NCBI GenBank assembly: GCA_036389135.1 | Contig: DASVQP010000085.1 | Coordinates: 1-64,000, forward strand | Origin: Longimicrobium sp. | GTDB taxonomy: Bacteria; Gemmatimonadota; Gemmatimonadetes; Longimicrobiales; Longimicrobiaceae | Reading direction: 5' to 3' | DNA: 64,000 nt | Shown here: piece by piece, positions 43,835 through 52,727 of the stretch | Layout of the letters: each line of letters starts with the position of its first letter | Position numbering within the stretch: the first letter of the stretch is position 1 | Made by a program: the position numbers and the translations under genes | Notes under the pieces: model-generated | Database searches by the model: none | What the model saw: only the letters and a program-made list of their open reading frames with translations | Told to the model about the DNA's origin: nothing

Positions 43835-44362
43835 TCAGTTCTCAGCGAAGCGCGCGGCATGTGTTCTCAGCCGCGCGAAAACCCTCGACAGACGGTCGTT
43901 CGCGCCCATGTCGTTGTACCACTCCCAGATCCTGGCCTCATGCCCCGCCGCGCGAACCGTGAGACCTGCGGCGCTCTCGTCCGGCACCGGTTGGCGCGGT
44001 GGGGTGCGTTGTTCCCACGCCTCCAGCTCGACCAGAAGCCCTACGATCGCGCGAACTGAATCGGTGCTCAACGTGCCGGCTCGCCGGGTTCGGCTACCCC
44101 GGTCTACGTGCTCGCTCTGAAGGGCGCCGCTGCCATTCAGCGAAATGGTGGAGCCCCCGTGCATGCCGTGCATGTCGCTGTAGCGTATCACCAGGTCGGC
44201 CGGGATCTCGCCACCGCCAGCGATCGCGCGCAGAGCCACCTCGATGGGAGTCGCGACTTTTGCCGGGGCAGCGAGCGGCTCCGGCGATGGAGGGGAGGGT
44301 TGTGGGTGACAAGCGGCGAGAAGAAGGAGCCCGCAGACGAGGGCGTGCGCCAGGCGGATCAT
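43835..44362 (-). CDS. Lipoprotein of unknown function
   Basis: A 175-residue lipoprotein with signal MIRLAHALVCGLLLLAAC (lipobox LAAC). The mature domain has DLVIRYSDMHGMHGGSTISLNGSGA and later HEARIWEWYNDM, features of small strand-rich exported proteins of unknown role. Start chosen at the signal peptide; the preceding 168 bp contain no gene. Confidence 0.75.
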   Translation of the reverse strand: MIRLAHALVCGLLLLAACHPQPSPPSPEPLAAPAKVATPIEVALRAIAGGGEIPADLVIRYSDMHGMHGGSTISLNGSGALQSEHVDRGSRTRRAGTLSTDSVRAIVGLLVELEAWEQRTPPRQPVPDESAAGLTVRAAGHEARIWEWYNDMGANDRLSRVFARLRTHAARFAEN

Positions 44363-44531
44363 GGTTCCCCACTTTCTGCGAGGAGGGATGCGGTTCAGGG
44401 CCCAGTGTCCACGTCAAAGAGTACCTCCCGGCGGATTCAGTCGCCAGCCCCCGGGCAGCGCGGGCCCCATAGGACGCGCGTCGCGCGGGCGCCTGGACGC
44501 TCCGCCTGCCGCGTACGGCGCGGCCGCCCCA

Positions 44532-47159
44532 TCATCCGCCCTCCACGTCAATCCTCCGCAGCGTCCCCGCCGTCCCGTCCATCTCCACCACCTCGCCGTC
44601 GCGCAGCACCTCCATGAGGCCCGGGATGGCGACGATGCAGGGGAGCGCCAGCTCGCGCGCCACGATGGCGGAGTGGCTGAGGAGGGAGCCGCGCTGCACG
44701 AGCACGCCCTCGACGGCGGGAAAGATCAGCGTCCAGCCCGGATCGGTGCGCTCGGCGACGAGGATGTGGCCCGCCAGGTCGCCCGCGTGGGCGGGGTCGC
44801 GGACGATGCGCACGGGCGCGCGCACGATGCCCGGCGAGCAGCCGATCCCCTTGAGCGCACCTTCGTGCGCCGCCGGGAGCACGCGCGCGGTGGCGCAATC
44901 GGCGGGCGGGCCGCGCGTTTCGAAGCGGTCGGGTGGCGCGGGGGCGTGCTCGTGTGCCTCGAACTCCGCGCGGCGCAGGGCGACCAGTGGACGCAGCTCG
45001 GCCGTCACGCCGGTGCCGTCCAGGTGCGAAAAGATCTCGTCCACGCGCAGGTATAGCACGTCGCGCGGCGTGTCCAGCCGCCCCGCCTCCGCCAGCCGCG
45101 CGCCGATCGCCAGAAAGATGCGCCGCACCGCTCCGAACACCCGCGTCCGCTCGAAGCGCAGGTTCTCGCGGTCGCGAACCCGCATGCGCGCCTGCGCGAG
45201 CACGGAGAAGAAGACGCGCCTGCGCACCCCGCTCAGCCGCGAGCGGGCCAGCGCCTCGGCCGCCGCGCGGATCTCCCCCTCGCGCCCGCCCTGGCGCACC
45301 GCCCCGCCCCGCGCGTACGTGCGAATCAGGCGCACCAGGAACGACGGATCGTCGCCGTGCGTGAGCGTTTCCAGCTTCAGCTCGTTGGCGCAGCGGTCGC
45401 CGAAGCGCTCCACGTACGCGCGCAGCTCCTGGTGGAAGCCGGCGTGCTCCTGCGCCGCCGCGAGCCGCTCCCAGAGCCGCGCGTCGTCGGTCTCTTCCTC
45501 GAAAAGCGCAGCGAGCGGGGGATCGGACGCGACGCGCTCGGCCATCTGCAGCACCAGGCGCGCGGGCTCGGTGGAGATGATCCCGCCCTCGCCGCACAGC
45601 AGGTCGTTGGCGAGCGTCGGCGGCGCGTCGGGGAGCCACTTCTCCACGATGCGCACGAGGACGCCGAAGAAGATCATCGCAAAGAAGTCGTTCACCAGCG
45701 GCGCGCGCCAGTGCCGCAGCAGCTTCTCCTCGAGGTCCCGGTAGAGCGCCGCCAGGTCGTCCGCGCTCCACGTGCGCAGGTCCACGCCGGCGAGCGGGGC
45801 CAGCGCCGCATCGACACGCGCGTGAAAGAGCGGCACCTCGCGTTTGAGGCCACGCTGCGCACGGATCAGGCGCCACACCATCTTCGCGGTGCGCATGGCG
45901 TCCTCGCCGCGCCCGGCGACCTGCGGCACGGGGGGCGGATCGCTGAGCTTTTCGCGCACGCCCATCATCCGCTCCATGAAGTCGCGGTTGACGGTGTAGC
46001 CGGGGAGGAGCGCGAGGGCGCGGTACCAGTTGAGGAGGTTGTAGTACACGCGCCCGCCCACCAGCCCCAGCATGTTGGCGAAGACGAGGCGGTTCTTCTC
46101 GATCAGCCGCTCGTCCACTCCCAGGAGGCGGCAGAACTGGATGTACACCTCCTCGTATACGGAGCGCGCGAAGCTGAAAGTGAGCGGCGTCGTCACCCCG
46201 CTGTAGCTCTCCACGATGTTGCTGTTGTCCCACAGCCGCCGCTCGCCAGTGGGTGCCGTGGGGAGCGTCGTGATGGGGCGCGCCTGGAGGATGAACAGCC
46301 TCCGGCCGCCCGCCGCGAGCGCCCACTCCAGGTCCTGCGGCCCGCCCAGCTTCCCCGCCAGCGAGCGCGCCGCCTCCGCGATCCGCCGCGCCTCGCCGTC
46401 GGTCAGCGTAGGCCGCTTCCGATCTGAATCCGGCACCGGGAGGACATCGGTGCCGCCATCGGGGCGCAGGCGAAAGGCGCGGTCCTTGTCCGCCAGCTCC
46501 GCCTCGACCACATCGCCGGTCACGCGAAAGGTATCCGCATCCAGGTCGCCGCTCACCAGCCCCTCGCCCAGGCCGTAGACGGCGCTCACCACCGCCGTTT
46601 CCGCCGCGCCGCGCACCGGATCGACCGAGAAGGCGACGCCCGCGACCTCGGCGTCGACCATCGCCTGGATGATGACGGCCATGCGCGGCGCCGCCGAGCC
46701 CCCGTGCTGCGCCTGGTACGCCAGCGCGTGCGCGCTGAACGCCGACGCCCACACGCGGCGCAGCGCATCCCACAGCGCATCCTCGCCGCGCACGCCGAGT
46801 ACCGTGTCGAACTGGCCCGCGAACGATGCCGACGCTCCATCCTCGCCCACGGCGGAGGAGCGCACGGCGAGGAGCGCGTCGCCCAGCCCGGCGGCGTCCA
46901 TGGCGGCGAGCACCTCCGCGCGCAAGCCGGCGGGGAGGTCGAGCGAGAGGATGCGCTCGCGGGTCGCGCCGGTGTCGGCGGGCGCTCCTTCCAGCACGAT
47001 CCGGCGGAACGCGGCCGTCCCGACCACGATCCAGGGCGGCACGTCGGCGCCGGCGTCGCGCAGCAGCGCCAGATTGCGCGCCTTGCCGCCGGCTTCGTCC
47101 AGCGACGGGACCGCGCCCGGCGGGATGACGTACGCGGGGGCGAGCACGGTATCGATCAT
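44532..47159 (-). CDS. PEP/pyruvate-binding dikinase-like protein
   Basis: An 875-residue protein. Residues 1-330 are the PPDK N-terminal ATP-binding domain (GGKARNLALLRDAG, VRSSAVGEDGASASFAGQFDTVLG, QAMVDAEVAGVAFSVDP, GGPQDLEWAL). The centre (about 340-760) is a variable substrate region (WDNSNIVESYSGVTTPLTFSFARSVYEEVY). The C-terminus is the swivelling phosphohistidine domain with His829 in GSLLSHSAIVAREL. The order matches rifampin phosphotransferase-like dikinases rather than PEP synthase, since no PEP-binding barrel follows. The start ATGA overlaps the UbiA stop, so it is third in an operon with HMG-CoA reductase and UbiA. Its acceptor may be a lipid or isoprenoid, but this is inference. 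Confidence 0.85.
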   Translation of the reverse strand: MIDTVLAPAYVIPPGAVPSLDEAGGKARNLALLRDAGADVPPWIVVGTAAFRRIVLEGAPADTGATRERILSLDLPAGLRAEVLAAMDAAGLGDALLAVRSSAVGEDGASASFAGQFDTVLGVRGEDALWDALRRVWASAFSAHALAYQAQHGGSAAPRMAVIIQAMVDAEVAGVAFSVDPVRGAAETAVVSAVYGLGEGLVSGDLDADTFRVTGDVVEAELADKDRAFRLRPDGGTDVLPVPDSDRKRPTLTDGEARRIAEAARSLAGKLGGPQDLEWALAAGGRRLFILQARPITTLPTAPTGERRLWDNSNIVESYSGVTTPLTFSFARSVYEEVYIQFCRLLGVDERLIEKNRLVFANMLGLVGGRVYYNLLNWYRALALLPGYTVNRDFMERMMGVREKLSDPPPVPQVAGRGEDAMRTAKMVWRLIRAQRGLKREVPLFHARVDAALAPLAGVDLRTWSADDLAALYRDLEEKLLRHWRAPLVNDFFAMIFFGVLVRIVEKWLPDAPPTLANDLLCGEGGIISTEPARLVLQMAERVASDPPLAALFEEETDDARLWERLAAAQEHAGFHQELRAYVERFGDRCANELKLETLTHGDDPSFLVRLIRTYARGGAVRQGGREGEIRAAAEALARSRLSGVRRRVFFSVLAQARMRVRDRENLRFERTRVFGAVRRIFLAIGARLAEAGRLDTPRDVLYLRVDEIFSHLDGTGVTAELRPLVALRRAEFEAHEHAPAPPDRFETRGPPADCATARVLPAAHEGALKGIGCSPGIVRAPVRIVRDPAHAGDLAGHILVAERTDPGWTLIFPAVEGVLVQRGSLLSHSAIVARELALPCIVAIPGLMEVLRDGEVVEMDGTAGTLRRIDVEGG

Positions 47160-48094
47160 CCGCGCTTCAGGAACGGCATGAGGCCGAGCAGGAAGTAGAT
47201 GAAGATCGTCCACAAGCCTGCGAACGTCTCGATCGCCTTCGCACGTGCCGTGGTCGGGGCGCGCAGGAAGGCGGCGGCGGGCCAGGCGGCGAACGGCAGA
47301 AAGAACGCGAGCTTGACCACCACCTCGACAGTGACGCCGGTCGGGCGCGCGGCGAGGCAGGTGAGCACGGCCGCGAGCGCGAGCACGCACAGCCACCCGG
47401 TGGCCGCGGCGCGAATCCCCCAGGTCGCCGTGTACGTCTCCACACCGGGGCGCTCGTCCGCGGGCGCGCGGAGCTTGCGGCCGATCTCCACGAGCAGGCC
47501 GTTGAGGAACGCCACCGCCAGGAAGAGACCCAGCGTGCGCGGCGGCGCGACGCCGGAGGCGAGCCAGTCCGCCGCGGTGAGGTAGGCAAAAAGGAGCGGC
47601 ATCACCACCATGTGGCTCAGCAGGTACGCCAGCGGGCGCGCCCGCAGCCACCGCGGCACAAAGAACTCGCGCGCCATCAGCGCCGCCCACACCGCCGCGG
47701 GCGCGAGCAGCCACAGCAACCGCGGCAGCACCAGCGCGTTCGCCGCGACGGCTGCGAGCGCCACGACGGCGCCCGCGCGCCGCAGCTCGCGCAGCGTCAC
47801 CAGCCCGCGCGGCACCGGGAGCTCGGGGCGCGCGCGTACGTCGAGCTCCGCGTCTTTGTGCTCGTCCGCCACGCGGAGCAGGAAGAAGAAACCGATCGCC
47901 GTCAGCGTGGTGACCGCCAGCAAGGGGAGCGCCGGGAGCTCGGGGCGCCCGCGTGCCGCCGACGAGTACATCGCCGCGCACGCCGCGGAGATGCCGATCA
48001 GCGGCAGGTACACGGCGAGGGGGAAGCGCTCGCGCTGGTACGTCCAGAGCCGCGCCGCCAGCGGAGCGCGCCCGGACGGAGCCGCCATGCTCAT
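47156..48094 (-). CDS. UbiA family membrane prenyltransferase-like protein
   Basis: A 312-residue protein with about eight to nine hydrophobic helices. The first Asp-rich motif is RVADEHKDAELD followed by RPELPVPRGLVTL, as in a subgroup of UbiA proteins; the second Asp-rich motif of canonical UbiA enzymes is weak (GVETYTATWGIRAA). UbiA enzymes condense a prenyl diphosphate with an acceptor. The gene overlaps the HMG-CoA reductase stop (ATGA) upstream and the dikinase start downstream, so the three are strictly coupled. Acceptor and donor unknown. Confidence 0.83.
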   Translation of the reverse strand: MSMAAPSGRAPLAARLWTYQRERFPLAVYLPLIGISAACAAMYSSAARGRPELPALPLLAVTTLTAIGFFFLLRVADEHKDAELDVRARPELPVPRGLVTLRELRRAGAVVALAAVAANALVLPRLLWLLAPAAVWAALMAREFFVPRWLRARPLAYLLSHMVVMPLLFAYLTAADWLASGVAPPRTLGLFLAVAFLNGLLVEIGRKLRAPADERPGVETYTATWGIRAAATGWLCVLALAAVLTCLAARPTGVTVEVVVKLAFFLPFAAWPAAAFLRAPTTARAKAIETFAGLWTIFIYFLLGLMPFLKRG

Positions 48095-49374
48095 CGCGGC
48101 GCCGCGCGGCCCAGCGCCGCGTGCGCCCGCGCGAACTCGTGGGAGCAGAGCGCGCCCACGATCGACAGCTCGCCGGCCAGCGTGAGCGCGGCGCAGATTT
48201 CGGCCAGCTTGGCGGCGCGGTCGTCGCCCAGGCAGTCCATGATGCGCAGACACTCCTGCGCCGTCGGCAGCCGCGTGCCGCCGCCCACCGAGCCGACGAT
48301 CAGGTTGGGAAGCGAGACCGCCGCGTACAGGTCGCCGTCGTCCGTCACCTCCAGCCGTGTGACGCCGACGCTCGCCTCGCTGACGCACGCCACGTCCTGC
48401 CCGCACGCCAGGAAGAGCGCCGCGATCCCGTTGGCGATGTGCCCGTTCACGCCGATGGAGCCCGTCCGCACGCCTCCCACGAAGCTGACGCGCCAGTAAT
48501 CCGCCATCCGCTGCGGCGTAGTGTGCAGCACCTGCTCCACCAGGGCGCGCGGAATTCGCGCCTCCGCCGTCACGTTCCGCCCGCGCGTCTGCAGGAAGGA
48601 GAGCGCCGTCGCCTTCTTGTCCCCGGACATGTTGGATTCCAGGAACCAGTAGCGCGGCTGCACCGGCGTGCGCGCGAGGATCTCCTCGCAGAGGGCGGCG
48701 GTGCACATCGTCACCATGTTCTGCCCGGCCGCGTCGCCCGTGTGGAAGGCGAAGATCAGGTAGACGTGGTTCCCCTCGATGTGCGTCGCCACGTCCAGCA
48801 GCCGGCCGTGGCGCGAAGTGCGCTTCACCGCCTCCTGGAACGCCTCGAACTCCCCGGTGGCCCACGCGGCGAAATGCGCCGCCTGCGCCAGCGCCTCGAA
48901 GACGAAGGCGGGCGCGCGCTGCACCTGCTCCGTCGTCGTCAGGCAGATGGCGCCGCCGGCCGCGGTCAGCAGGTTGGCGCCGCGGTCGTAGCTCGCCACC
49001 AGCGCGCCCTCGGAGGTGGCAAGGGGGACGTAGAAGTCGCCGCGGGCGTGGATCCCGTTCACCCGCAGCGGCCCCGCCAGACCCACGGGAACCTGCACCA
49101 TCCCGATGTAGTTCTCGATGCTTCCACGCAGCGTGGAGGGGCCGGGGCGCTCGGCCTCGCCGGTGAGGTGCGGGATCTCGGTGCCGAGCCCGGCCACGAA
49201 CTCCACCCGCTTGCGATGCGCCGCCCCGCTCCAGTCGCGCAGCCCCGGAACGCGCGGCGGCGCGGGCCTCACCTCGGCGGGCGTCGGCTGCAGGAGGTCG
49301 ACGAGCTCTAACATGGGACGGCCGCGGGCGAGGCGGAGGGCCACCTGGAGGGCCTGATCCTGCGGTATCGGCAT
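48091..49374 (-). CDS. Hydroxymethylglutaryl-CoA reductase
   Basis: A 427-residue HMG-CoA reductase. Signatures in order: ENYIGMVQVPVGLAGPL, ATSEGALVASYDRG, HTGDAAGQNMVTM (NADPH-binding-like), ESNMSGDKKA (catalytic Lys/Asp region), GSIGVNGHIANGIAALFLACGQD, VGSVGGGTRLPTAQECL and the His in CSHEFARAHAALGR near the end. It reduces HMG-CoA to mevalonate. Length and motifs fit class I catalytic domains without a membrane anchor. It is the first gene of a three-gene operon; no other mevalonate-pathway gene is in the window. The ATG at 49374 begins MPIPQDQ. Confidence 0.92.
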   Translation of the reverse strand: MPIPQDQALQVALRLARGRPMLELVDLLQPTPAEVRPAPPRVPGLRDWSGAAHRKRVEFVAGLGTEIPHLTGEAERPGPSTLRGSIENYIGMVQVPVGLAGPLRVNGIHARGDFYVPLATSEGALVASYDRGANLLTAAGGAICLTTTEQVQRAPAFVFEALAQAAHFAAWATGEFEAFQEAVKRTSRHGRLLDVATHIEGNHVYLIFAFHTGDAAGQNMVTMCTAALCEEILARTPVQPRYWFLESNMSGDKKATALSFLQTRGRNVTAEARIPRALVEQVLHTTPQRMADYWRVSFVGGVRTGSIGVNGHIANGIAALFLACGQDVACVSEASVGVTRLEVTDDGDLYAAVSLPNLIVGSVGGGTRLPTAQECLRIMDCLGDDRAAKLAEICAALTLAGELSIVGALCSHEFARAHAALGRAAPR

Positions 49375-49604
49375 CGGGAGGGTCGGACGGGGGGATGCGA
49401 ACTGCGCGTGCGGCGGAATCCTACACCGGCGCGTCCCCGAAAGGTCAGCGCCGCCGCCGGAAGGATGCCCTGCAAGAGTAATCGTTCGCGCCTGCGAATG
49501 ACAGCGCACTAACATCGCCCCCCTTGCCGTGGTGACTTACGCGATGCATTACGGGAACACCACCTTCTACTCCGCCGAACACGTATCGAGTGCAGGAGAA
49601 CACT

Positions 49605-49895
49605 ATGATCGCTACGGTAACGGACCTCCGCCACCGCACCAGCGAACTCATGGAGCGCGCTGACGCGGGAGAGATCGTGGTGGTGCAGGTGGACAACGAG
49701 CCACGTGGGGTTTACCTGAGCTACCGCCAGTACGAGTCGATGCTCGACACGATCGATCAGCTCGAGAACTGGGAGCTCGCACTGGCTGCGCTTCCTCGAC
49801 ACGAAGCCGTCGCGCGTGGCGAAGTAGGAACGACGTCCCTCGGAGACGTGATCGCGGAGCTCGCCCCCGAGCTGCGCAGCGGCTCGGGCGGCTGA
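49605..49895 (+). CDS. Phd/YefM-type antitoxin
   Basis: A 96-residue protein (MIATVTDLRHRTSELMERADAGEIVVVQVDNEPRGVYLSYRQYESML) of the Phd/YefM fold, with the DNA-binding N-terminus and the helical tail that wraps a toxin. GCAGGAG precedes the ATG. No RelE/Doc-type toxin gene is downstream, so it is orphan here or the toxin has been lost. Confidence 0.8.
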   Translation: MIATVTDLRHRTSELMERADAGEIVVVQVDNEPRGVYLSYRQYESMLDTIDQLENWELALAALPRHEAVARGEVGTTSLGDVIAELAPELRSGSGG

Positions 49896-50363
49896 ACGCG
49901 ACCGTGGCTAAGCAGTCGAAGGGCCGGCGAAAATGGGCAGGGGCGTGGCTGCTGCCTACCCGCGTTTGCCGGACGCGGGCGCAGACCCCCTTTTTGTCAT
50001 CCTGAGCGACGCGCTTCGCCGTCCTTGCCTTACCTCCAGGCTGTGGCGCGGAGCGAATGATCTACTGCGCGTTCAAGAGGCCCGCCGGTACGCGCAGGAC
50101 CTCGCCTCGCAGGCTAGATCCTTCGGTCGCCGCAGGAGTACGGTGGGACGTGCCGGCACAGGTGAGGGCGGCTCTCTCATGATGACAGGAGGACGGACGC
50201 ACGGTCCCAACGCACTCACGCACTAACGCACTCACGCACTTCCCCTGGCACGCATGCTGCCCGCAATCTTGCCCGGGCGCCGGGGGGCGCGTAGCTTGGC
50301 GCCGGCTCACAGCGGGACCGAACCTCACGAGCACCGGCGAAACACGCTTCCGGAGATAGAAGG
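49896..50363. repeat. Intergenic region with GTCATCCTGAGC-type repeat
   Basis: No credible gene. 49997-50185 holds a degenerate unit GTCATCCTGAGCGACGCG, GCGGAGCGAATGATCTAC, AGATCCTTCGGTCGCCGC and TCATGATGACA, a genome-wide style of intergenic repeat. 50210-50240 is a short array of CGCACTCACGCA/CTAACGCACT units. A 97-codon frame over this DNA is rejected. Confidence 0.6.
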
Positions 50364-50564
50364 ATGAAGATCGCAATGATCGGAGGGCTCCTGATCACCC
50401 TCCCGGCAACGGTGGCGTGGATCTACGCGGCAATCACCGGGAACTGGGTCCTGTTCGGCGCCGCGTCGGTGGTGCTGGTCTACAACCTGATGCCGTTCCT
50501 CATCCTGGGGATCATGTCGCACAAGGCCAAGGTGGGCGACGGCGACGACATCACGGGCCACTAG
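50364..50564 (+). CDS. Small membrane protein, two helices
   Basis: A 66-residue protein: MKIAMIGGLLITLPATVAWIYAAITGNW and VLFGAASVVLVYNLMPFLILGIM are two hydrophobic helices joined by a short turn, with the polar tail SHKAKVGDGDDITGH. A GGAGATAGAAGG site precedes the ATG. Function unknown. Confidence 0.7.
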   Translation: MKIAMIGGLLITLPATVAWIYAAITGNWVLFGAASVVLVYNLMPFLILGIMSHKAKVGDGDDITGH

Positions 50565-50565
50565 G

Positions 50566-51540
50566 TCAGCGGACGACGCGCACCTCGCGCGTCATCAGCA
50601 CCAGCAGGCGCCCCCGGACGTCCCACGCGGCGTCCGGGGGCGCTTCGCCTTCGCGGGCCACCACGCGCCCGTCCGCCGTGTCCAGCACGCGCACGCCCCC
50701 GCCCTCGCCACGTGCCAGCACCGCGATGCGCCCCCCCGACGGCGACACGCGCAGCGCGTCGATCCGCTCCAGCCCCGCCCTTCCCAGCGATACGCGCCAC
50801 ACCTCCGCCAGCCCGCCCGTGGTGTGGCGGAGGGCGAATGCGCCGTCGTCGTCCCACCCGTAAAGCCGCCCGTCGGCGGCGGCCTCCAGGCCGCGGACGG
50901 GGGCGGGGGGCTCCCATCCACTCAGCACGCGCCCGCTGTAGGCATCGCGCACCTGCACGGCGGGCGAGCGGTCGTCGTCGCCGTTGACCGCCAGGTACAC
51001 GCGGTCGCCCAGCGGCGAGATGGCGAGCGCCCCCGCCTCCGACCCCGCCTCCGGCCAACCCCAGCGCGTGACGAGAAGCGTGTCCAGCCCCAGCACCCCG
51101 CCCCACCGCGCCGTCGTGAACGCCCAGCGCGCCATCGGGTCGATCACCACCGGCCCGGCCCGCCGCGCCCGCCGCTCCGCCAGGATGCGCCCCGTGCCCG
51201 CGTCCACCACCGCCAGGTCGCGCGGCCCGCGGGTGACGTAGATGCGGGTGCCCCGCATCCGCAGCACGCGCGCGGGCGCCCCGGGCACGGGGATCCTCGC
51301 CGTCACTCGCCCCAGCGTGTCGAGCACGGTAAGCCGCCCGGCATCCCCCACCCACACGCGCCCCGCGTCGTCGGTCGCCAGCGTGGCCGTGGCGGAGACC
51401 GGCTCGGGGAGCGGGATGCGCTTGAGGATGGGAAGCTCGCCGCCCTCCTCCTTGCAGGCGGCCAGCGCGAGCGCGACAGCCAAAAAGAGGGGAATGGGGA
51501 ATCGGGAATGGGGAATGGGAACAGCATGGGATCTTACCAT
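50566..51540 (-). CDS. Beta-propeller (YncE/WD40-like) lipoprotein
   Basis: A 324-residue lipoprotein: signal with IPLFLAVALALAAC (lipobox LAAC), then repeated blade motifs such as GRVWVGDAGRLTVLDTLGRV, GTRIYVTRGPRDLAVVDAGTGR and DRVYLAVNGDDDRSPAVQVRDAYSGRVL, typical of seven-bladed propellers. The start codon at 51540 and the first residues (MVRSHAVPIPHSRFPIP) are encoded inside a 30-bp-arm palindromic repeat. The gene is divergent from gmhA. Role unknown. Confidence 0.85.
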   Translation of the reverse strand: MVRSHAVPIPHSRFPIPLFLAVALALAACKEEGGELPILKRIPLPEPVSATATLATDDAGRVWVGDAGRLTVLDTLGRVTARIPVPGAPARVLRMRGTRIYVTRGPRDLAVVDAGTGRILAERRARRAGPVVIDPMARWAFTTARWGGVLGLDTLLVTRWGWPEAGSEAGALAISPLGDRVYLAVNGDDDRSPAVQVRDAYSGRVLSGWEPPAPVRGLEAAADGRLYGWDDDGAFALRHTTGGLAEVWRVSLGRAGLERIDALRVSPSGGRIAVLARGEGGGVRVLDTADGRVVAREGEAPPDAAWDVRGRLLVLMTREVRVVR

Positions 51541-51566
51541 TCCCCATTCCCGATTCCCCATTCCCC
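51489..51566. repeat. Perfect palindrome, 30-bp arms (GGGAATGG type)
   Basis: GGGGAATGGGGAATCGGGAA... (51489-51518) is the exact reverse complement of 51537-51566, with an 18-nt loop. Each arm is itself made of GGGGAAT/GGGAAT units. The start codon and signal peptide N-region of the propeller lipoprotein lie in the right arm and loop. Confidence 0.9.
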
Positions 51567-51640
51567 CTCCGTTCCCTCCCGCCGCGGCGCTCGCGGTACT
51601 ACATTCTCCCGCACCCGACCCGTGTCCCTTGCCACACCGC

Positions 51641-52234
51641 ATGAGCATCCCCGATCCGCTCGCCCTGATCCGTGACGCGCTGGACGAGTCCGCGCGCGTA
51701 AAGCTGGCCCTTCGCGGCCAGGCGCCCCAGGTACTTCGCATGGCCGATGCCGTGGCCGATGCGTTCCGCGCCGGGAACCGCCTGTACGCCTGCGGCAACG
51801 GCGGCTCCGCGTGCGATGCCATGCACCTGGTGGAGGAGCTGGTGGCGCGCTACAAGCGCGAGCGGCCGGGCCTTCCCGCGCACCACCTGATCGACGGGCC
51901 GACGCTCACCTGCTGGGCCAACGACTACGACTGGGACTCCGTCTTCCAGCGCCAGGTGGAAGCGATGGTGCGCCCCGGCGACGTGCTGGTGGCGCTTAGC
52001 ACCAGCGGCAACTCCACCAACGTCATCCGCGCGGTGGAGGCGGCGGAGGCCCGCGGCGCCGTCACGGTCGGGCTCCTGGGGCGCGAGGGGGGGCGGCTGG
52101 CCGGGCTGTGCACGCACGCGCTCGTCGTGCCGGCGCAGGCCACCGAGCGCATCCAGGAAGCCCACATCACCATCATCCACCTCCTCTGCGAGCTGGTGGA
52201 GCGCGCCCTCTTCTTTCCCGAGGCCGAGGCATGA
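51641..52234 (+). CDS. gmhA: Sedoheptulose-7-phosphate isomerase (SIS domain)
   Basis: A 197-residue SIS-domain protein: ACGNGGSACDAMHLVEELV, HHLIDGPTLTCWANDYDWDSVF, LVALSTSGNSTNVIRAVEAA and ERIQEAHITIIHLLCELVE match GmhA/DiaA-type enzymes. GmhA converts sedoheptulose 7-phosphate to D-glycero-D-manno-heptose 7-phosphate, the first step of ADP-heptose synthesis for the LPS core. The start ATG follows CACACCGC without a strong ribosome-binding site. The following lipoprotein gene overlaps its stop (ATGA). Confidence 0.92.
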   Translation: MSIPDPLALIRDALDESARVKLALRGQAPQVLRMADAVADAFRAGNRLYACGNGGSACDAMHLVEELVARYKRERPGLPAHHLIDGPTLTCWANDYDWDSVFQRQVEAMVRPGDVLVALSTSGNSTNVIRAVEAAEARGAVTVGLLGREGGRLAGLCTHALVVPAQATERIQEAHITIIHLLCELVERALFFPEAEA

Positions 52235-52713
52235 CTCCGCGCCCTGTTACCGCCATGACGCACAAGATCTCCCTTCCGCTCCTTCTGGCGCTCGTCCTCG
52301 CCGCGTGCGGCGACGACACCGAGAAGACCGCCCAGCGCACCGCCGCCCACCGCGCCGCCTGCGTGGCCGAGGAGCTGGCGATCCAGGCCAACACCAAGGT
52401 CTCCGCGCTGGACACGCTGCGCACGCAGGCCCCCGAGGGGTTCGTGAACCAGGTGTACCCGTTCTCGAAGGCGTACTTCGACTACGCCAAGGGGCGCGAG
52501 CGGCACGCGGCGCTGCTGGACTCGGCCGCCGCGGCGGAAGCGGCGGAGGACTCCGTGCGCTTCACGGGCGAGGCGGCGCGCAACGCACCCCGCCCCGGGC
52601 AGCCCGGCTCCACCGAGGCGAACGCCGCCGAGAGCTACGAGCGCGACTACGCCGCGGCCATCTCCAACCCGGACCACCCCTGCAACAAGCCGGGCGGCGA
52701 GGAAGAGAAGTAA
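52231..52713 (+). CDS. Lipoprotein of unknown function
   Basis: A 160-residue lipoprotein; signal KISLPLLLALVLAAC (lipobox LAAC). The mature domain is Ala/Glu-rich and helical (RAACVAEELAIQANTKVSALDTL, VYPFSKAYFDYAKGRERHAALL), with an acidic Gly-Glu tail. The ATG at 52231 overlaps the gmhA stop; an internal ATG at 52255 also gives a complete signal. Function unknown. Confidence 0.75.
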   Translation: MTPRPVTAMTHKISLPLLLALVLAACGDDTEKTAQRTAAHRAACVAEELAIQANTKVSALDTLRTQAPEGFVNQVYPFSKAYFDYAKGRERHAALLDSAAAAEAAEDSVRFTGEAARNAPRPGQPGSTEANAAESYERDYAAAISNPDHPCNKPGGEEEK

Positions 52714-52727
52714 GCGGGGGGCGACCC

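Noticed and set aside
49933-50226. A 97-codon plus-strand frame
   Set aside because: It is made of GTCATCCTGAGC-type intergenic repeat and CGCACTCACGC units; no ribosome-binding site or family.
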